The notes: generated from the sequence alone by a model not told the origin. A stretch of DNA of 64,000 nt from Maribacter halichondriae (GCF_027474825.1 NZ_CP107030.1:3531001-3595000); one strand, 5' to 3'; shown: positions 49,674-59,640, counted from the first letter of the stretch. Translations and numbers: made by a program.

Positions 49674-50519
49674 TTAGTAATCTCCCAAAGTTTCAGGATT
49701 CTGCGATAGGGCCGTTTCCAATTGCTCATCATTCGGGGCTTTCCCGTGCCACGCATGGGTGTGCATCATAAAATCCACACCGTTGCCCATGACCGTATTC
49801 ATAATGATACAGACCGGTTTTCCTTTTCCTGTTCTGCGCTTTGCCTCTTTTAGTCCTTCGATGACTTCGCCGAGGTCGTTGCCATTTTCAATCTCCAGGA
49901 CGTTCCATCCGAATACTTTGAATTTCTCGGCTAGGTTTCCTAAAGGCAACACCGCTTCGGTAGGGCCGTCGATTTGTTGTCCGTTTCTATCAATTGTGCT
50001 GATGAGATTGTCAACCTTATTTCCTGCGGCATACATAATGGCCTCCCAATTTTGGCCTTCCTGTAGCTCGCCGTCGCCATGAAGACTATAGATAAGATGG
50101 TCATCGCCGTTCAGTTTTTTGGCCAAAGCGGCTCCGATGGCCACTGACATCCCTTGCCCTAAAGAACCGGAAGCAACGCGTATACCGGGCAATCCTTCAT
50201 GCGTCGTCGGATGCCCTTGTAGGCGTGAATTTATCAGTCGGAAGGTGTTCAACTCATCCACAGGAAAATATCCTTTTCTGGCAAGAACACTATAGAATAC
50301 AGGCGAAATATGTCCGTTGGATAAAAAGAAAAGGTCCTCGCCGACACCATCCATATCGAAACCTTCTTTCAACTCCATAATTTCATGGTACTGCGCCACA
50401 AAAAACTCGGTACAGCCCAAAGATCCCCCGGGATGCCCCGAATTTACCTTGTGCACCATCCGTAAAATATCCCTTCGGGTTTGTATGACAATATCTTGAA
50501 GCTCTTCTAATTTTGGCAT
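49674..50519 (-). CDS. tktA: Transketolase, N-terminal subunit
   Basis: 281 residues. The TPP diphosphate-binding motif is HGDGELQEGQNWEAIMYAAG through DNLISTIDRN. N-terminal His residues for substrate (NSGHPGGSLG) are present. First gene of the pair, 82 bp upstream of tktB on the same strand. Confidence 0.93.
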   Translation of the reverse strand: MPKLEELQDIVIQTRRDILRMVHKVNSGHPGGSLGCTEFFVAQYHEIMELKEGFDMDGVGEDLFFLSNGHISPVFYSVLARKGYFPVDELNTFRLINSRLQGHPTTHEGLPGIRVASGSLGQGMSVAIGAALAKKLNGDDHLIYSLHGDGELQEGQNWEAIMYAAGNKVDNLISTIDRNGQQIDGPTEAVLPLGNLAEKFKVFGWNVLEIENGNDLGEVIEGLKEAKRRTGKGKPVCIIMNTVMGNGVDFMMHTHAWHGKAPNDEQLETALSQNPETLGDY

Positions 50520-50540
50520 TTTCTAGTGATTTTGAAGTTA

Positions 50541-50571
50541 CAAAAGTAGGAGCAATGTTTGGGGGAAACAA
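50541..50571 (-). promoter_or_regulatory. Promoter of the transketolase operon
   Basis: On the minus strand TTG (50569-50571), a 20-bp gap and TACTTTTG (50541-50548) match TTG-N20-TAnnTTTG exactly, about 20 bp before the start codon. Confidence 0.7.
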
Positions 50572-50653
50572 GCCCAGTTGTTAGATTTTATTAACGGAAG
50601 ACCTTAGGGTCAACTTTATTGATTTGTTAAGGTTTTTATGCATCGCAGTTGGT

Positions 50654-50661
50654 TATCTTTG
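50654..50661 (+). promoter_or_regulatory. Promoter -7 element of tgt
   Basis: TATCTTTG is a perfect TAnnTTTG, 17 bp before the tgt start. A TTG at the usual distance is not clear. Confidence 0.45.
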
Positions 50662-50678
50662 CCCCTTGAATCGACGTT

Positions 50679-51809
50679 TTGATCTTTACACTACAACATA
50701 CTGATACCCATTCAAAGGCCCGTGCAGGGAAAATGGTAACCGATCATGGCACTATTGAGACGCCAATTTTTATGCCTGTGGGAACTGCCGCCTCGGTCAA
50801 GGGGGTTCATCAAAAAGAACTACGGGAAGAAATCGACCCCGATATCATTCTAGGCAATACCTATCATCTTTTTTTACGACCAAAAATTCCAATAATTAAG
50901 GCCGCCGGCGGACTGCATAAGTTCATGGGCTGGGAACGTAATCTATTGACCGATAGTGGAGGATATCAAGTATATTCACTTTCGGCCAACCGAAAGATAA
51001 AGGAAGAAGGGGTGAAGTTCAAGTCTCATATCGATGGGTCACTTCACTTTTTCACACCGGAAAATGTAATGGAAATACAAAGGGATATCGGCGCGGATAT
51101 CATCATGGCCTTCGACGAGTGTACGCCATATCCGTGTGATTATCAATACGCCAAACGCTCAATGCACATGACCCATCGGTGGCTGGATCGCTGTATGGCA
51201 CATCTTGAAAAGACTCCTTTTACATATGACTATGCACAGACTTTTTTTCCTATCGTACAAGGTTCTACCTATAAAGACTTAAGACGGCAATCTGCTGAAT
51301 ACATTGCGAATTCAAGTGCCGCGGGAAATGCCATCGGTGGACTCTCTGTTGGTGAACCTGCCGATGAGATGTATGCCATGACCGAAGTGGTATGTGAAAT
51401 TTTACCCGAAGACAAGCCCCGATATTTAATGGGCGTGGGTACCCCAATCAACATTCTCGAGAATATAGCACTGGGTATCGATATGTTCGATTGTGTGATG
51501 CCCACTCGAAATGCCAGAAATGGTATGCTTTTTACCGCTCATGGTACTATCAATATCAAGAACAAGAAATGGGAAGATGATTTTTCGCCTCTCGATGAGA
51601 TGGGTACTACCTTTGTAGACAAGGAATATTCAAAGGCCTATTTGAGACATCTTTTTGCTGCCAATGAATATTTGGGCAAGCAGATAGCGACCATTCATAA
51701 TCTTGGGTTTTATATGTGGTTGGTTCGCGAGGCGAGAAAACATATTTTAGCAGGAGATTTTTATGATTGGAAAACCACCATGGTCAAACAGATGGATAAA
51801 CGCCTGTAA
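50679..51809 (+). CDS. tgt: tRNA-guanine transglycosylase
   Basis: 376 residues, full length. The queuine/archaeosine transglycosylase barrel shows DSGGYQVYSLS (with the substrate Asp), the nucleophile Asp in the IDMFDCVMPTRNARNGML segment and a C-terminal zinc site. It inserts preQ1 at G34 of GUN-anticodon tRNAs. Its TAA is directly followed by the GTG start of lptF/G, so they are coupled. Confidence 0.95.
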   Translation: MIFTLQHTDTHSKARAGKMVTDHGTIETPIFMPVGTAASVKGVHQKELREEIDPDIILGNTYHLFLRPKIPIIKAAGGLHKFMGWERNLLTDSGGYQVYSLSANRKIKEEGVKFKSHIDGSLHFFTPENVMEIQRDIGADIIMAFDECTPYPCDYQYAKRSMHMTHRWLDRCMAHLEKTPFTYDYAQTFFPIVQGSTYKDLRRQSAEYIANSSAAGNAIGGLSVGEPADEMYAMTEVVCEILPEDKPRYLMGVGTPINILENIALGIDMFDCVMPTRNARNGMLFTAHGTINIKNKKWEDDFSPLDEMGTTFVDKEYSKAYLRHLFAANEYLGKQIATIHNLGFYMWLVREARKHILAGDFYDWKTTMVKQMDKRL

Positions 51810-52889
51810 GTGAGCATACTCGATAAATACATATTAAAAAGGTATTTGGTCACTTTGGCGGCAATGCTTTTGTTGTTCATTCCTATAAGCATCATGGCGC
51901 ACCTGGCCGAACAAATAGGAAAAATGCAGGACAATGAGGCGCCCTTGAACGAAATACTGGTCTATTTTGGAAATTTCACCATTTATGTCGGTAACGAGCT
52001 ATTTCCGATTTTTCTCTTTCTTTCGATTATTTTCTTTACCTCGCGCTTGGCCGCAAATACTGAAATAATTGCCATTTTAAGTTCAGGTGTTTCGTATAAC
52101 CGATTTTTGCGTCCCTATCTTATGGGCGCATCGATAGTTGCTGTGGTCATGTTGTTGATGAGTATGTTCTTGGTGCCTTCGGCCAGTAAAGGATTTAACG
52201 AATTCAAATACAAGTACTTAAAAAAGGGTAGGGAAAATCGACAAACAGAGAATATCTTTAATCAACTCAACGAGCGTGATTTTATTTATGTAAGTAGTTT
52301 TGACCCGGCGAGGCAGGTGGGCAATAATTTTACCTTTGAGCGCTTTAACAATGACAATACGTTGGATTTCAAAATTTCCGCTGCCAATATCAGGTGGGTC
52401 GAAAAAGATACGGTATACCGGCTGACGTCATATCAAAAAAGAAAGATTGTTGGCGATTCTTCCATCATAGAGAACAAGCCAAGATTGGACACTCTTTTTA
52501 ATTTTCGTATTGATGACCTCACTCCGGTTTCGTATGTGGCCGAAACGAAGAATTTTATTGAACTGAATAAATTTATCGAAGATCAGAAGCGCAAAGGTGC
52601 TTCGAATATCAATACCTATATCTTGGTGAAATATAAACGTTGGGCATTGCCGATTACTGCCTTTATTTTGACCATTATTGCCGTGGCCGTATCTTCGGTA
52701 AAGCGACGCGGCGGAATGGGGGTCAATCTGGCTTTTGGTATTTTGGTGGCTTTCGTCTTTATATTCTTTGACAGGGTATTCGGAACGCTGGCCCAACAAT
52801 CAGGATTTTCACCATTACTGGCCGTCCTGATTCCGAATATTTCTTTTGGATTGTTGGCGTTTTATCTGTTGCAGAAGGCCAAGCGGTAA
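51810..52889 (+). CDS. LptF/LptG-family permease
   Basis: 359 residues, GTG start adjoining the tgt stop. Six membrane segments (three N-terminal, three C-terminal) flank a periplasmic jelly-roll. The start ILDKYILKRYLVTLAAMLLL is the YjgP/YjgQ signature. It is one half of the LptB2FG transporter that extracts LPS from the inner membrane. Confidence 0.9.
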   Translation: MSILDKYILKRYLVTLAAMLLLFIPISIMAHLAEQIGKMQDNEAPLNEILVYFGNFTIYVGNELFPIFLFLSIIFFTSRLAANTEIIAILSSGVSYNRFLRPYLMGASIVAVVMLLMSMFLVPSASKGFNEFKYKYLKKGRENRQTENIFNQLNERDFIYVSSFDPARQVGNNFTFERFNNDNTLDFKISAANIRWVEKDTVYRLTSYQKRKIVGDSSIIENKPRLDTLFNFRIDDLTPVSYVAETKNFIELNKFIEDQKRKGASNINTYILVKYKRWALPITAFILTIIAVAVSSVKRRGGMGVNLAFGILVAFVFIFFDRVFGTLAQQSGFSPLLAVLIPNISFGLLAFYLLQKAKR

Positions 52890-52957
52890 AAACAACTAAA
52901 AGAGTGTGGTAGGGTGATTAAAAAACACGTCTCGGCCTGATCATAGCTATTAAAATT

Positions 52958-52965
52958 TTATATTT
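52958..52965 (+). promoter_or_regulatory. Promoter -7 element of accA
   Basis: TATATTTG, a perfect TAnnTTTG, 29 bp before the accA start. No clear TTG at the usual distance. Confidence 0.45.
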
Positions 52966-52994
52966 GTCGAATTCAATGAACAAACAGACTACCC

Positions 52995-53947
52995 ATGGAG
53001 TATTTGGATTTTGAACTACCAATAAAAGAACTCGAAGAGCAACTTGACAAATGTCAGATCATCGGCGAAGAGAGTGATGTCGATGTTTCAGAAACTTGCA
53101 AACAGATAGAAAAAAAGCTGACCGAAACCCGTAAGGATATATATAAAAACCTTACCGCATGGCAGCGCGTGCAGCTTTCCAGACACCCTAATAGACCTTA
53201 TACATTAGATTATATTCGTGCCATCTGCGGAGAAACTTTTCTTGAACTACACGGCGATCGCAATGTGAAGGATGATAAGGCCATGATCGGAGGATTGGGT
53301 AAAATAGGGGATCAAAGCTATATGTTCATTGGGCAGCAAAAAGGCTATAATACAAAAACAAGGCAATACCGAAATTTCGGAATGGCGAATCCGGAAGGGT
53401 ATCGAAAGGCATTACGTTTGATGAAATCCGCCGAGAAATTCAACATTCCCGTGGTAGCGCTCATAGATACCCCTGGTGCTTTTCCGGGATCGAAGCCGAA
53501 GAACGCGGACAGGGAGAAGCCATTGCACGTAATATTTTGGAAATGACACGTTTGAAAGTTCCGATTATCGTAATTATCATTGGCGAAGGAGCTTCGGGCG
53601 GTGCTTTGGGCATCGGTGTGGGTGACCGTGTTTTAATGTTGGAAAATACATGGTATAGCGTAATCTCACCAGAATCTTGTTCTTCTATTTTATGGAGAAG
53701 CTGGGAGTATAAAGAACAAGCCGCGGATGCATTGAAATTGACCGCTACCGACATGAAAAAATTAAAACTTATTGATGAAATCGTTCGTGAGCCGGCCGGT
53801 GGCGCACATAGTGATCGTGACAAGACTTTTGAAATCGTCAAGAACAAAATTGTGACCCATTATGAAGAATTGCAAAAGTTATCACCAAAAGATTTGGTAA
53901 GCCAGCGTATGGATAAATATGCCCAAATGGGAGTTTTTAACGGCTAA
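52995..53947 (+). CDS. accA: Acetyl-CoA carboxylase carboxyltransferase alpha subunit, one frameshift
   Basis: Reconstructed length about 317 residues, family normal. It starts [20 protein letters not shown]. Crotonase-like carboxyltransferase core: [15 protein letters not shown] oxyanion region and [14 protein letters not shown]. The frame breaks at G run 53486-53488, one base short; corrected text is [20 protein letters not shown]. Transfers carboxyl from biotin to acetyl-CoA, the first step of fatty-acid synthesis. Being essential, a real knockout is unlikely. Confidence 0.92.
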
Positions 53948-53970
53948 CGAGCCATTTTATCAAGCGCATC

Positions 53971-54003
53971 AAAATCCGGAAAATCAAAACTCCGGATTTT
54001 TTT
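53971..54003 (+). terminator. Terminator after accA
   Basis: Stem AAAATCCGGA / TCCGGATTTT with a 10-nt loop and T run. Confidence 0.85.
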
Positions 54004-54102
54004 GTTATCAACACAAAATCGTAACTTATGAACATACGATTGTTGAACACCTGTGAATTATAGTTCATGTTAAGGTAAGGTTAATTGCATATTTTCGTAC
54101 CC

Positions 54103-55650
54103 ATGGAAAAACCAAATCCCATTATCGGTCGTAAAATCGACAAGTCTACCATCATCAGTTTGGAGCGTGGCAAAATACCACCGCAAGCCGTTGATTTAGA
54201 GGAGGTTGTGCTTGGAGCGATGATGATAGACAAGAAAGGGGTAGATGAAGTAATAGATATCCTACACCCCGATGTGTTTTATAAGGATGCCCATCGCTTT
54301 ATCTATGAAGCCATTTTTGTGTTGTTCGAAGAGTCGCAACCCGTGGATTTATTAACCGTTTCGGCCCAATTAAAGAAATCGGGTCGATTGGAGTCCGTAG
54401 GAGGTGATTTTTACCTTATAAAACTGACCCAAAAGGTCGCTTCCTCCGCACATATCGAGTTCCACGCCCGTATCATTTTACAGAAATATATTCAGCGAAG
54501 TCTCATAAAGATTTCGAACGAAATTATAGAGGACGCATATGATGAGGCCACCGATGTTTTCGATTTGTTGGACAATGCTGAATCGAAATTATACGATGTA
54601 ACCCAAGGAAATTTAAAACGTTCAGCCGAGACCGCCCAGAATTTGGTCATCCAGGCAAAGAAGCGTATCGAGGAAATTGCCAACAAAGAAGGTTTGAGCG
54701 GTATACCCTCTGGTTTTGATAAAGTGGATAAACTCACTTCTGGCTGGCAACCCAGTGATTTGGTAATCATCGCTGCCCGTCCGGGTATGGGTAAAACGGC
54801 CTTGACACTTTCCATGGCGCGAAATATGGCGGTAAACGCTGATATTCCGGTTGCATTCTTTTCCTTGGAGATGTCATCGGTACAGTTGATTACAAGATTG
54901 ATTTCTTCCGAAACCGGACTTTCTTCCGAAAAACTTCGTACCGGAAGATTAGAAAAACACGAATGGGAGCAATTGAACGTAAAAGTAAAAGCACTGGAAA
55001 AAGCGCCTTTGTTCATTGATGATACACCTTCGTTATCCATTTTTGATTTAAGGGCCAAGGCCAGACGCTTATCGTCACAACATGATATCAAACTGATAGT
55101 TATCGATTACCTGCAATTAATGACCGCCGGAGGAAGTCAAAAAGGAGGAAATCGAGAGCAAGAAATCTCTACCATTTCAAGAAATTTAAAGGCATTGGCA
55201 AAAGAACTTAACGTTCCTGTAATTGCCTTGTCACAGCTATCAAGGGCGGTCGAGACACGTGGTGGCAGCAAAAGGCCGATACTTTCCGACCTTCGTGAAT
55301 CTGGAGCCATCGAACAAGATGCCGATATTGTATCGTTCATCTATCGCCCTGAATATTACAAAATCGAGGAATGGGACGATGAGGAACGAACCCCAACTGC
55401 TGGGCAAGCAGAGTTTATTGTTGCCAAGCACCGTAATGGTGGTCTTGACAATATTCGCTTAAAATTTGTTGGGAACCTCGGCAAGTTCGATAACCTAGAT
55501 GACTTTGATTCCCCGTTTGAGTTCCAGTCGAAAATGAATGCGAATGAAGAAAATCCGTTTATCACTAAAAATCTACCAGATGCCAATGAGGCGTTCGGAA
55601 GTTCAATGAACGATGATTTAGAACCCGATGATAACGATGTACCCTTTTAA
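54103..55650 (+). CDS. dnaB: Replicative DNA helicase
   Basis: 515 residues from MEKPNPIIGRKIDK; an upstream ATG at 54085 is less likely. It has an N-terminal DnaB domain (PPQAVDLEEVVLGAMMIDKK) and RecA-like core with Walker A ARPGMGKTAL and Walker B LIVIDYLQLM. Hexameric helicase of the replication fork. No intein is present. The acidic C-terminal tail (DDLEPDDNDVPF) is typical of Bacteroidota DnaB. Confidence 0.95.
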   Translation: MEKPNPIIGRKIDKSTIISLERGKIPPQAVDLEEVVLGAMMIDKKGVDEVIDILHPDVFYKDAHRFIYEAIFVLFEESQPVDLLTVSAQLKKSGRLESVGGDFYLIKLTQKVASSAHIEFHARIILQKYIQRSLIKISNEIIEDAYDEATDVFDLLDNAESKLYDVTQGNLKRSAETAQNLVIQAKKRIEEIANKEGLSGIPSGFDKVDKLTSGWQPSDLVIIAARPGMGKTALTLSMARNMAVNADIPVAFFSLEMSSVQLITRLISSETGLSSEKLRTGRLEKHEWEQLNVKVKALEKAPLFIDDTPSLSIFDLRAKARRLSSQHDIKLIVIDYLQLMTAGGSQKGGNREQEISTISRNLKALAKELNVPVIALSQLSRAVETRGGSKRPILSDLRESGAIEQDADIVSFIYRPEYYKIEEWDDEERTPTAGQAEFIVAKHRNGGLDNIRLKFVGNLGKFDNLDDFDSPFEFQSKMNANEENPFITKNLPDANEAFGSSMNDDLEPDDNDVPF

Positions 55651-55766
55651 TAGAAAAGGATAAAGTTTAGTTCGACCCTTATTCTATAGGGGAATTGTCG
55701 ATAGACGGGGCAATATTTTGCAAAATCTTTAACGCGCTCCAAAATACGCTACTGCCATTTTTCGTT

Positions 55767-55774
55767 TACCTTTG
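55767..55774 (+). promoter_or_regulatory. Promoter -7 element of the 55801 gene
   Basis: TACCTTTG, a perfect TAnnTTTG, 27 bp before the start. Confidence 0.4.
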
Positions 55775-55800
55775 AGTAGTTGATACCAAAGGAAACCTTC

Positions 55801-57060
55801 ATGCGAATTCGTCTTTTCTCTTTATTCTTTATTCTTTTTTCATTTCAGGTTTCTGCATCCTCCATTTTAATTCCCATGGATGCCGAGAGCCAAAAGAATC
55901 ACCTGAAAGCCTACGGAGTTACCTATTGGGTCTTGACCAAACAGCAGAAAGTACAGTGGTTGTTGAATTATAGGGGAGGCAGTTTTTTGTTGCCGGATGG
56001 TGATAACATTCGCAAAGAGTGCCAAATACGCGGCGTGTCTTTCGAAATTTTGTCAGATGCCCAGGCACAATCTATTTTGGACGATGTTGGCAGTCCCTCG
56101 CAAAATCAGGAAGCTGTGATTTTGGAAAAAGCACCGAAAATAGCGGTGTATAGTCCTAAAGGAAATCCACCTTGGGACGATGCCGTAACCATGGTCCTGA
56201 CCTATGCCGAGATTCCGTATGAAACGGTTTATGATGAGGAAGTATTGGATGATAAATTGGTGCTTTTTGATTGGCTCCATCTCCATCATGAAGATTTTAC
56301 CGGGCAATTTGGAAAATTCTATGGGGCGTATCGCGCTACCCCATGGTACATCGAGCAAAAACAGGAAGCGGAGGCTTTGGCAGCGAAATTAGGTTTCGAT
56401 AAAGTCTCTGAATCCAAACGGGCGGTCGCCCTTAAAATAAGAAACTATGTAATCGGTGGCGGATTTATGTTCGCCATGTGCTCGGCGACCGATAGTTTTG
56501 ATATTGCCTTGGCGGCCGATGGAGTCGATATCTGTGAGCCTATGTTCGATGGGGATCCATCCGATGCCAACTATCAGAGCAGATTGGATTATAAAAAAAC
56601 ATTTGCCTTTACGGATTTTGTATTGGAACGTAGCCCGAATCGCTATGAGTTTTCATCCATCGATATGACCGATAAAAGAAGAATGCCGCGGGAAACCGAT
56701 TATTTCACTTTAATGGATTTTTCAGCAAAGTGGGATCCAGTGCCGACCATGTTATGTCAAAACCATACCGCTTTGGTCAAAGGCTTTATGGGGCAGACGA
56801 CTTCTTTTGCGCGTGATGAAATCAAACCTACCGTAATGGTTTTGGGCGAAAACAAAATCAATAATGAGGCCCGCTATATTCACGGTATCAAAGGAAAAGG
56901 TTTTTTTACATTTTATGGGGGCCATGATCCCGAAGACTACCAACATAGGGTAGGAGACCCGAAAACAGAACTGGAGCTTCACCCAACTTCCCCCGGGTAT
57001 CGACTGATTTTAAACAATGTATTGTTCCCTGCGGCACGAAAAAAGAAGCAAAAGACCTGA
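55801..57060 (+). CDS. Conserved exported protein often named asparagine synthetase B
   Basis: 419 residues from MRIRLFSLFFILFSFQVSAS, a signal peptide. The start of the mature part (SSILIPMDAESQKNHLKAYG) and the downstream location after dnaB are conserved in Flavobacteriia. To my knowledge databases often call it asparagine synthetase B, but an exported protein cannot present the Cys1 nucleophile of that enzyme's glutaminase domain, and no synthetase PP-loop is seen. The central part (KIAVYSPKGNPPWDDAVTMV; GGGFMFAMCSATDSFDIALA) resembles a glutamine-amidotransferase/ThuA-like fold with Cys in FAMCSATD. Function unknown. Confidence 0.75.
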   Translation: MRIRLFSLFFILFSFQVSASSILIPMDAESQKNHLKAYGVTYWVLTKQQKVQWLLNYRGGSFLLPDGDNIRKECQIRGVSFEILSDAQAQSILDDVGSPSQNQEAVILEKAPKIAVYSPKGNPPWDDAVTMVLTYAEIPYETVYDEEVLDDKLVLFDWLHLHHEDFTGQFGKFYGAYRATPWYIEQKQEAEALAAKLGFDKVSESKRAVALKIRNYVIGGGFMFAMCSATDSFDIALAADGVDICEPMFDGDPSDANYQSRLDYKKTFAFTDFVLERSPNRYEFSSIDMTDKRRMPRETDYFTLMDFSAKWDPVPTMLCQNHTALVKGFMGQTTSFARDEIKPTVMVLGENKINNEARYIHGIKGKGFFTFYGGHDPEDYQHRVGDPKTELELHPTSPGYRLILNNVLFPAARKKKQKT

Positions 57061-57164
57061 AAAGAGTTTAAGGTTCACTCGCTACTTCGTAGCTATTTGA
57101 AGCTCAAGGTCGCAAAGGTTACTAAACCTGTCTAAGGCAGAATTGAATATTGAACACTTGCCAC

Positions 57165-57968
57165 TTAAGCCAAAAGTAGCTCCAATACCCGCTCTACTCC
57201 AAAATCATTATTGCTAGCGGTTGAATACTTTGCAGCTGCCTTCACATTCGGATGTGCGTTTTCCATCGCGAAACTAAAATCGGCCAGTGCAAGCATTTCC
57301 AAGTCATTGTTATAATCTCCAAAAACCAAGGTTTCTTCCGGACCAATGCCATGCATTTCCTGTACTTTTTGTAAGGCATAACCTTTATGGGCATCGGGAC
57401 TTGAAATATCGACCCAGTTTTCTCCTGAGATTTTCACCTTCAAATCCCCTTCCAAATGCTCAACGCCAGGGTAGATATATTTTTCTGAACTCTCAAAATG
57501 GAATATGGCGATTTTCAAAACTTCCCCATCATAATCATTTAAATTATCCAATATTTCAAATTCGGTGTAATACTCTTTTAGCTTATCGATGAATCGATCG
57601 GAGGTCGGTGAAATGTGTGCATTGTTCTTACTACATAATACCGGATGTATATTTTCAATAAAGGAAAGTGCTTCCAGAACCCGATTTTTCTGATGGTTAG
57701 GCAGAGGAGTAGAGACAATCTCAACTTCATTATGTATGGCAAACCCTCCATTTTCGGCAATTACAATGATATCATTCTTAATAGGATAAAGCTTATCCAC
57801 GATACTATTGTACTGTCTCCCGCTGGCGGCCGCAAAAAGAATGTTTCTCTTTTTGAGTTCTGCGTAAAGTTCAAAAAACCGATCGCTCACCTGATGCTCG
57901 GAATTTAGCAAAGTTCCGTCCATATCGGTTACGACCAGTTTGATTTTGGATAAATCCATAATATTCAA
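57165..57968 (-). CDS. HAD-family hydrolase, Cof type
   Basis: 267 residues; a start three codons on (MDLSKIKLVV) is equally possible. Motif I VVTDMDGTLLN with the nucleophile Asp, motif III region with Lys and motif IV GDYNNDLEMLALADFSFAME are intact, and a C2-type cap lies between. Such enzymes dephosphorylate sugar or flavin phosphates. A perfect TAnnTTTG (57980-57987 complement) precedes it. Confidence 0.88.
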   Translation of the reverse strand: MNIMDLSKIKLVVTDMDGTLLNSEHQVSDRFFELYAELKKRNILFAAASGRQYNSIVDKLYPIKNDIIVIAENGGFAIHNEVEIVSTPLPNHQKNRVLEALSFIENIHPVLCSKNNAHISPTSDRFIDKLKEYYTEFEILDNLNDYDGEVLKIAIFHFESSEKYIYPGVEHLEGDLKVKISGENWVDISSPDAHKGYALQKVQEMHGIGPEETLVFGDYNNDLEMLALADFSFAMENAHPNVKAAAKYSTASNNDFGVERVLELLLA

Positions 57969-58049
57969 ATTTCAAGCAGCAAAGGTATTTGTTATGGCGG
58001 GATAATGGATTAGATTTATGAAGATTTACGTTTTGTTAATGCGACTAAC

Positions 58050-58472
58050 ATGAAATTCTATCAAAAAGAAATGCGACTTTCTTCATACCAAAGAGGTTTT
58101 CATTTGATTACAAAGGAAATATTGAATTCCATACCGGAGATTGAACAAATCGATACCGGAATACTTCAGGTATTTATAAAACACACTTCCGCCAGTCTGA
58201 CCATCAATGAAAATGCAGATCCCACGGTACGCCTTGATTTTGAAAGTCATATAAATGTCATGGTACCTGAAAATGCCCCATATTACATACATGATTATGA
58301 AGGCCCTGATGATATGCCGGCACATATCAAAGCCTCGTTGATGGGCGCTTCCGTTCAAATTCCGATTACCAATGGAAAACCGAACCTGGGTATCTGGCAG
58401 GGAATTTATCTTTGCGAGCATAGAAACCGTGCGGCTGGAAGAAATTTGGTCATTACGGCTTTTGGGAATTGA
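58050..58472 (+). CDS. YjbQ/UPF0047 family protein
   Basis: 140 residues, full length. The family signature is HTSASLTINENADPTVRLDF and PNLGIWQGIYLCEHR, with conserved His and Asp for a metal. Secondary thiamine-phosphate-synthase activity has been reported for the family. Confidence 0.9.
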   Translation: MKFYQKEMRLSSYQRGFHLITKEILNSIPEIEQIDTGILQVFIKHTSASLTINENADPTVRLDFESHINVMVPENAPYYIHDYEGPDDMPAHIKASLMGASVQIPITNGKPNLGIWQGIYLCEHRNRAAGRNLVITAFGN

Positions 58473-58550
58473 GACAAGAAGTAATTTCTTCTTTTACTAA
58501 CTTTACTACATAGATTACAAATAACTTAATATCCAATAATTGATATAACA

Positions 58551-58823
58551 ATGACCACAGAAGAATCCATATTAAACAAAATTCAGATTTTAATAACCAA
58601 ACATTTTGAAACCCCCAAAGCGGCCTTTGAATTTTTTGATGCTGATAACGACCGTAAGCTAAAGAAAAGTGAAATTATCAAGTTGTTAAAGGAAGCAGAG
58701 ATAAACGGGTTTATCCGTGGTATTGTTTCCTCCAAACTGATTGAAGGGTACGACAAATCAGGAGATGAGTTGGTCGATTGGGACGAGTTTAAAGCAGCGA
58801 TTGCAAAAATCAAGACGGCTTAA
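58551..58823 (+). CDS. EF-hand domain protein
   Basis: 90 residues with two EF-hands: DADNDRKLKKSE (loop 1) and DKSGDELVDWDE (loop 2). Both have Asp at positions 1, 3 or 5 and an acidic residue at 12, so calcium binding is plausible. No signal peptide, hence cytoplasmic. Role unknown; followed by a terminator. Confidence 0.85.
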   Translation: MTTEESILNKIQILITKHFETPKAAFEFFDADNDRKLKKSEIIKLLKEAEINGFIRGIVSSKLIEGYDKSGDELVDWDEFKAAIAKIKTA

Positions 58824-58838
58824 ACAATAGGTATCTAC

Positions 58839-58871
58839 AAAAAATGCCACCAGTTTTCCCGGCGGCATTTT
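58839..58871. terminator. Bidirectional terminator
   Basis: Imperfect stem AAAAAATGCCACC / GGCGGCATTTTTT between the EF-hand gene and rplT. Confidence 0.75.
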
Positions 58872-58895
58872 TTAAAAGTGAGATGTTTTTAGTAT

Positions 58896-59240
58896 TTATT
58901 TTACTTTTTCCACAATCGCCTTGAAAGCCTCAGGATGGTTCATGGCCAAATCCGCTAAAACTTTACGGTTCAATTCGATACCGCTGGCTTTTACCTTCCC
59001 CATAAATTGTGAATACGACATTCCGTGTTGACGGGCACCTGCGTTGATACGGGTAATCCACAACGCACGAAATGTTCTTTTTTTGTTTCTTCTATCGCGG
59101 TAGGCGTAGAGCATGGCTTTTTCTACCGCGTTTTTGGCTACCGTCCAGACGTTTTTACGTCTTCCGAAGTATCCTTTGGCTTGCTTCATGACCTTCTTCC
59201 TTCTGGCCCTAGAAGCAACTGCATTAACTGATCTTGGCAT
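58896..59240 (-). CDS. rplT: 50S ribosomal protein L20
   Basis: 114 residues from [20 protein letters not shown]; an open frame extends 14 codons upstream but the family starts here. Basic, with the usual [15 protein letters not shown] and [12 protein letters not shown] segments. Assembles early in the 50S subunit and in several bacteria represses its own operon by binding mRNA. Last gene of thrS-infC-rpmI-rplT. Confidence 0.95.
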   Translation of the reverse strand: MPRSVNAVASRARRKKVMKQAKGYFGRRKNVWTVAKNAVEKAMLYAYRDRRNKKRTFRALWITRINAGARQHGMSYSQFMGKVKASGIELNRKVLADLAMNHPEAFKAIVEKVK

Positions 59241-59334
59241 AATTTTAATTTTTTTGTAGTAGGCGTCCTGAACTTTTTTCAAGAACTTTTTTGCCCAACT
59301 CCATGGTTAATGAATAATTACCGAAAAGAACGGA

Positions 59335-59532
59335 TTACTTTAAACGCAATTGTTCTTTAATACTGTTGATATCCGCTTGATGTACAAGCGTGTCATGCGT
59401 CAAAGCAAGCTTGCGTTTTTTTGATTTTTTAGTCAAAATATGACTCTTAAAAGCGTGCTTTCTTTTGATTTTACCTGTGCCCGTCAGCTTAAATCGCTTC
59501 TTCGCACTGGATTTTGTTTTCTGTTTAGGCAT
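59335..59532 (-). CDS. rpmI: 50S ribosomal protein L35
   Basis: 65 residues from [20 protein letters not shown]. Highly basic, with [16 protein letters not shown]. The 17-codon upstream extension is not native. A hairpin (59567-59600) precedes it. Confidence 0.95.
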   Translation of the reverse strand: MPKQKTKSSAKKRFKLTGTGKIKRKHAFKSHILTKKSKKRKLALTHDTLVHQADINSIKEQLRLK

Positions 59533-59566
59533 TTTTCCTAATTTATTTGTTATCTCACTTTGTATG

Positions 59567-59600
59567 CTAAACGCTGCTAGCAAAATGCCAGCAGCGTTTA
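59567..59600 (-). promoter_or_regulatory. Hairpin in the infC-rpmI intergenic region
   Basis: Perfect 12-bp stem CTAAACGCTGCT / AGCAGCGTTTAG with a 10-nt loop, within the thrS-infC-rpmI-rplT mRNA and without a T run. Candidate processing or L20 repression site by analogy with other bacteria. Confidence 0.45.
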
Positions 59601-59640
59601 GTATTCTTTAAGCGCCTGGACACTGAGCGTGGCCGAAGCG

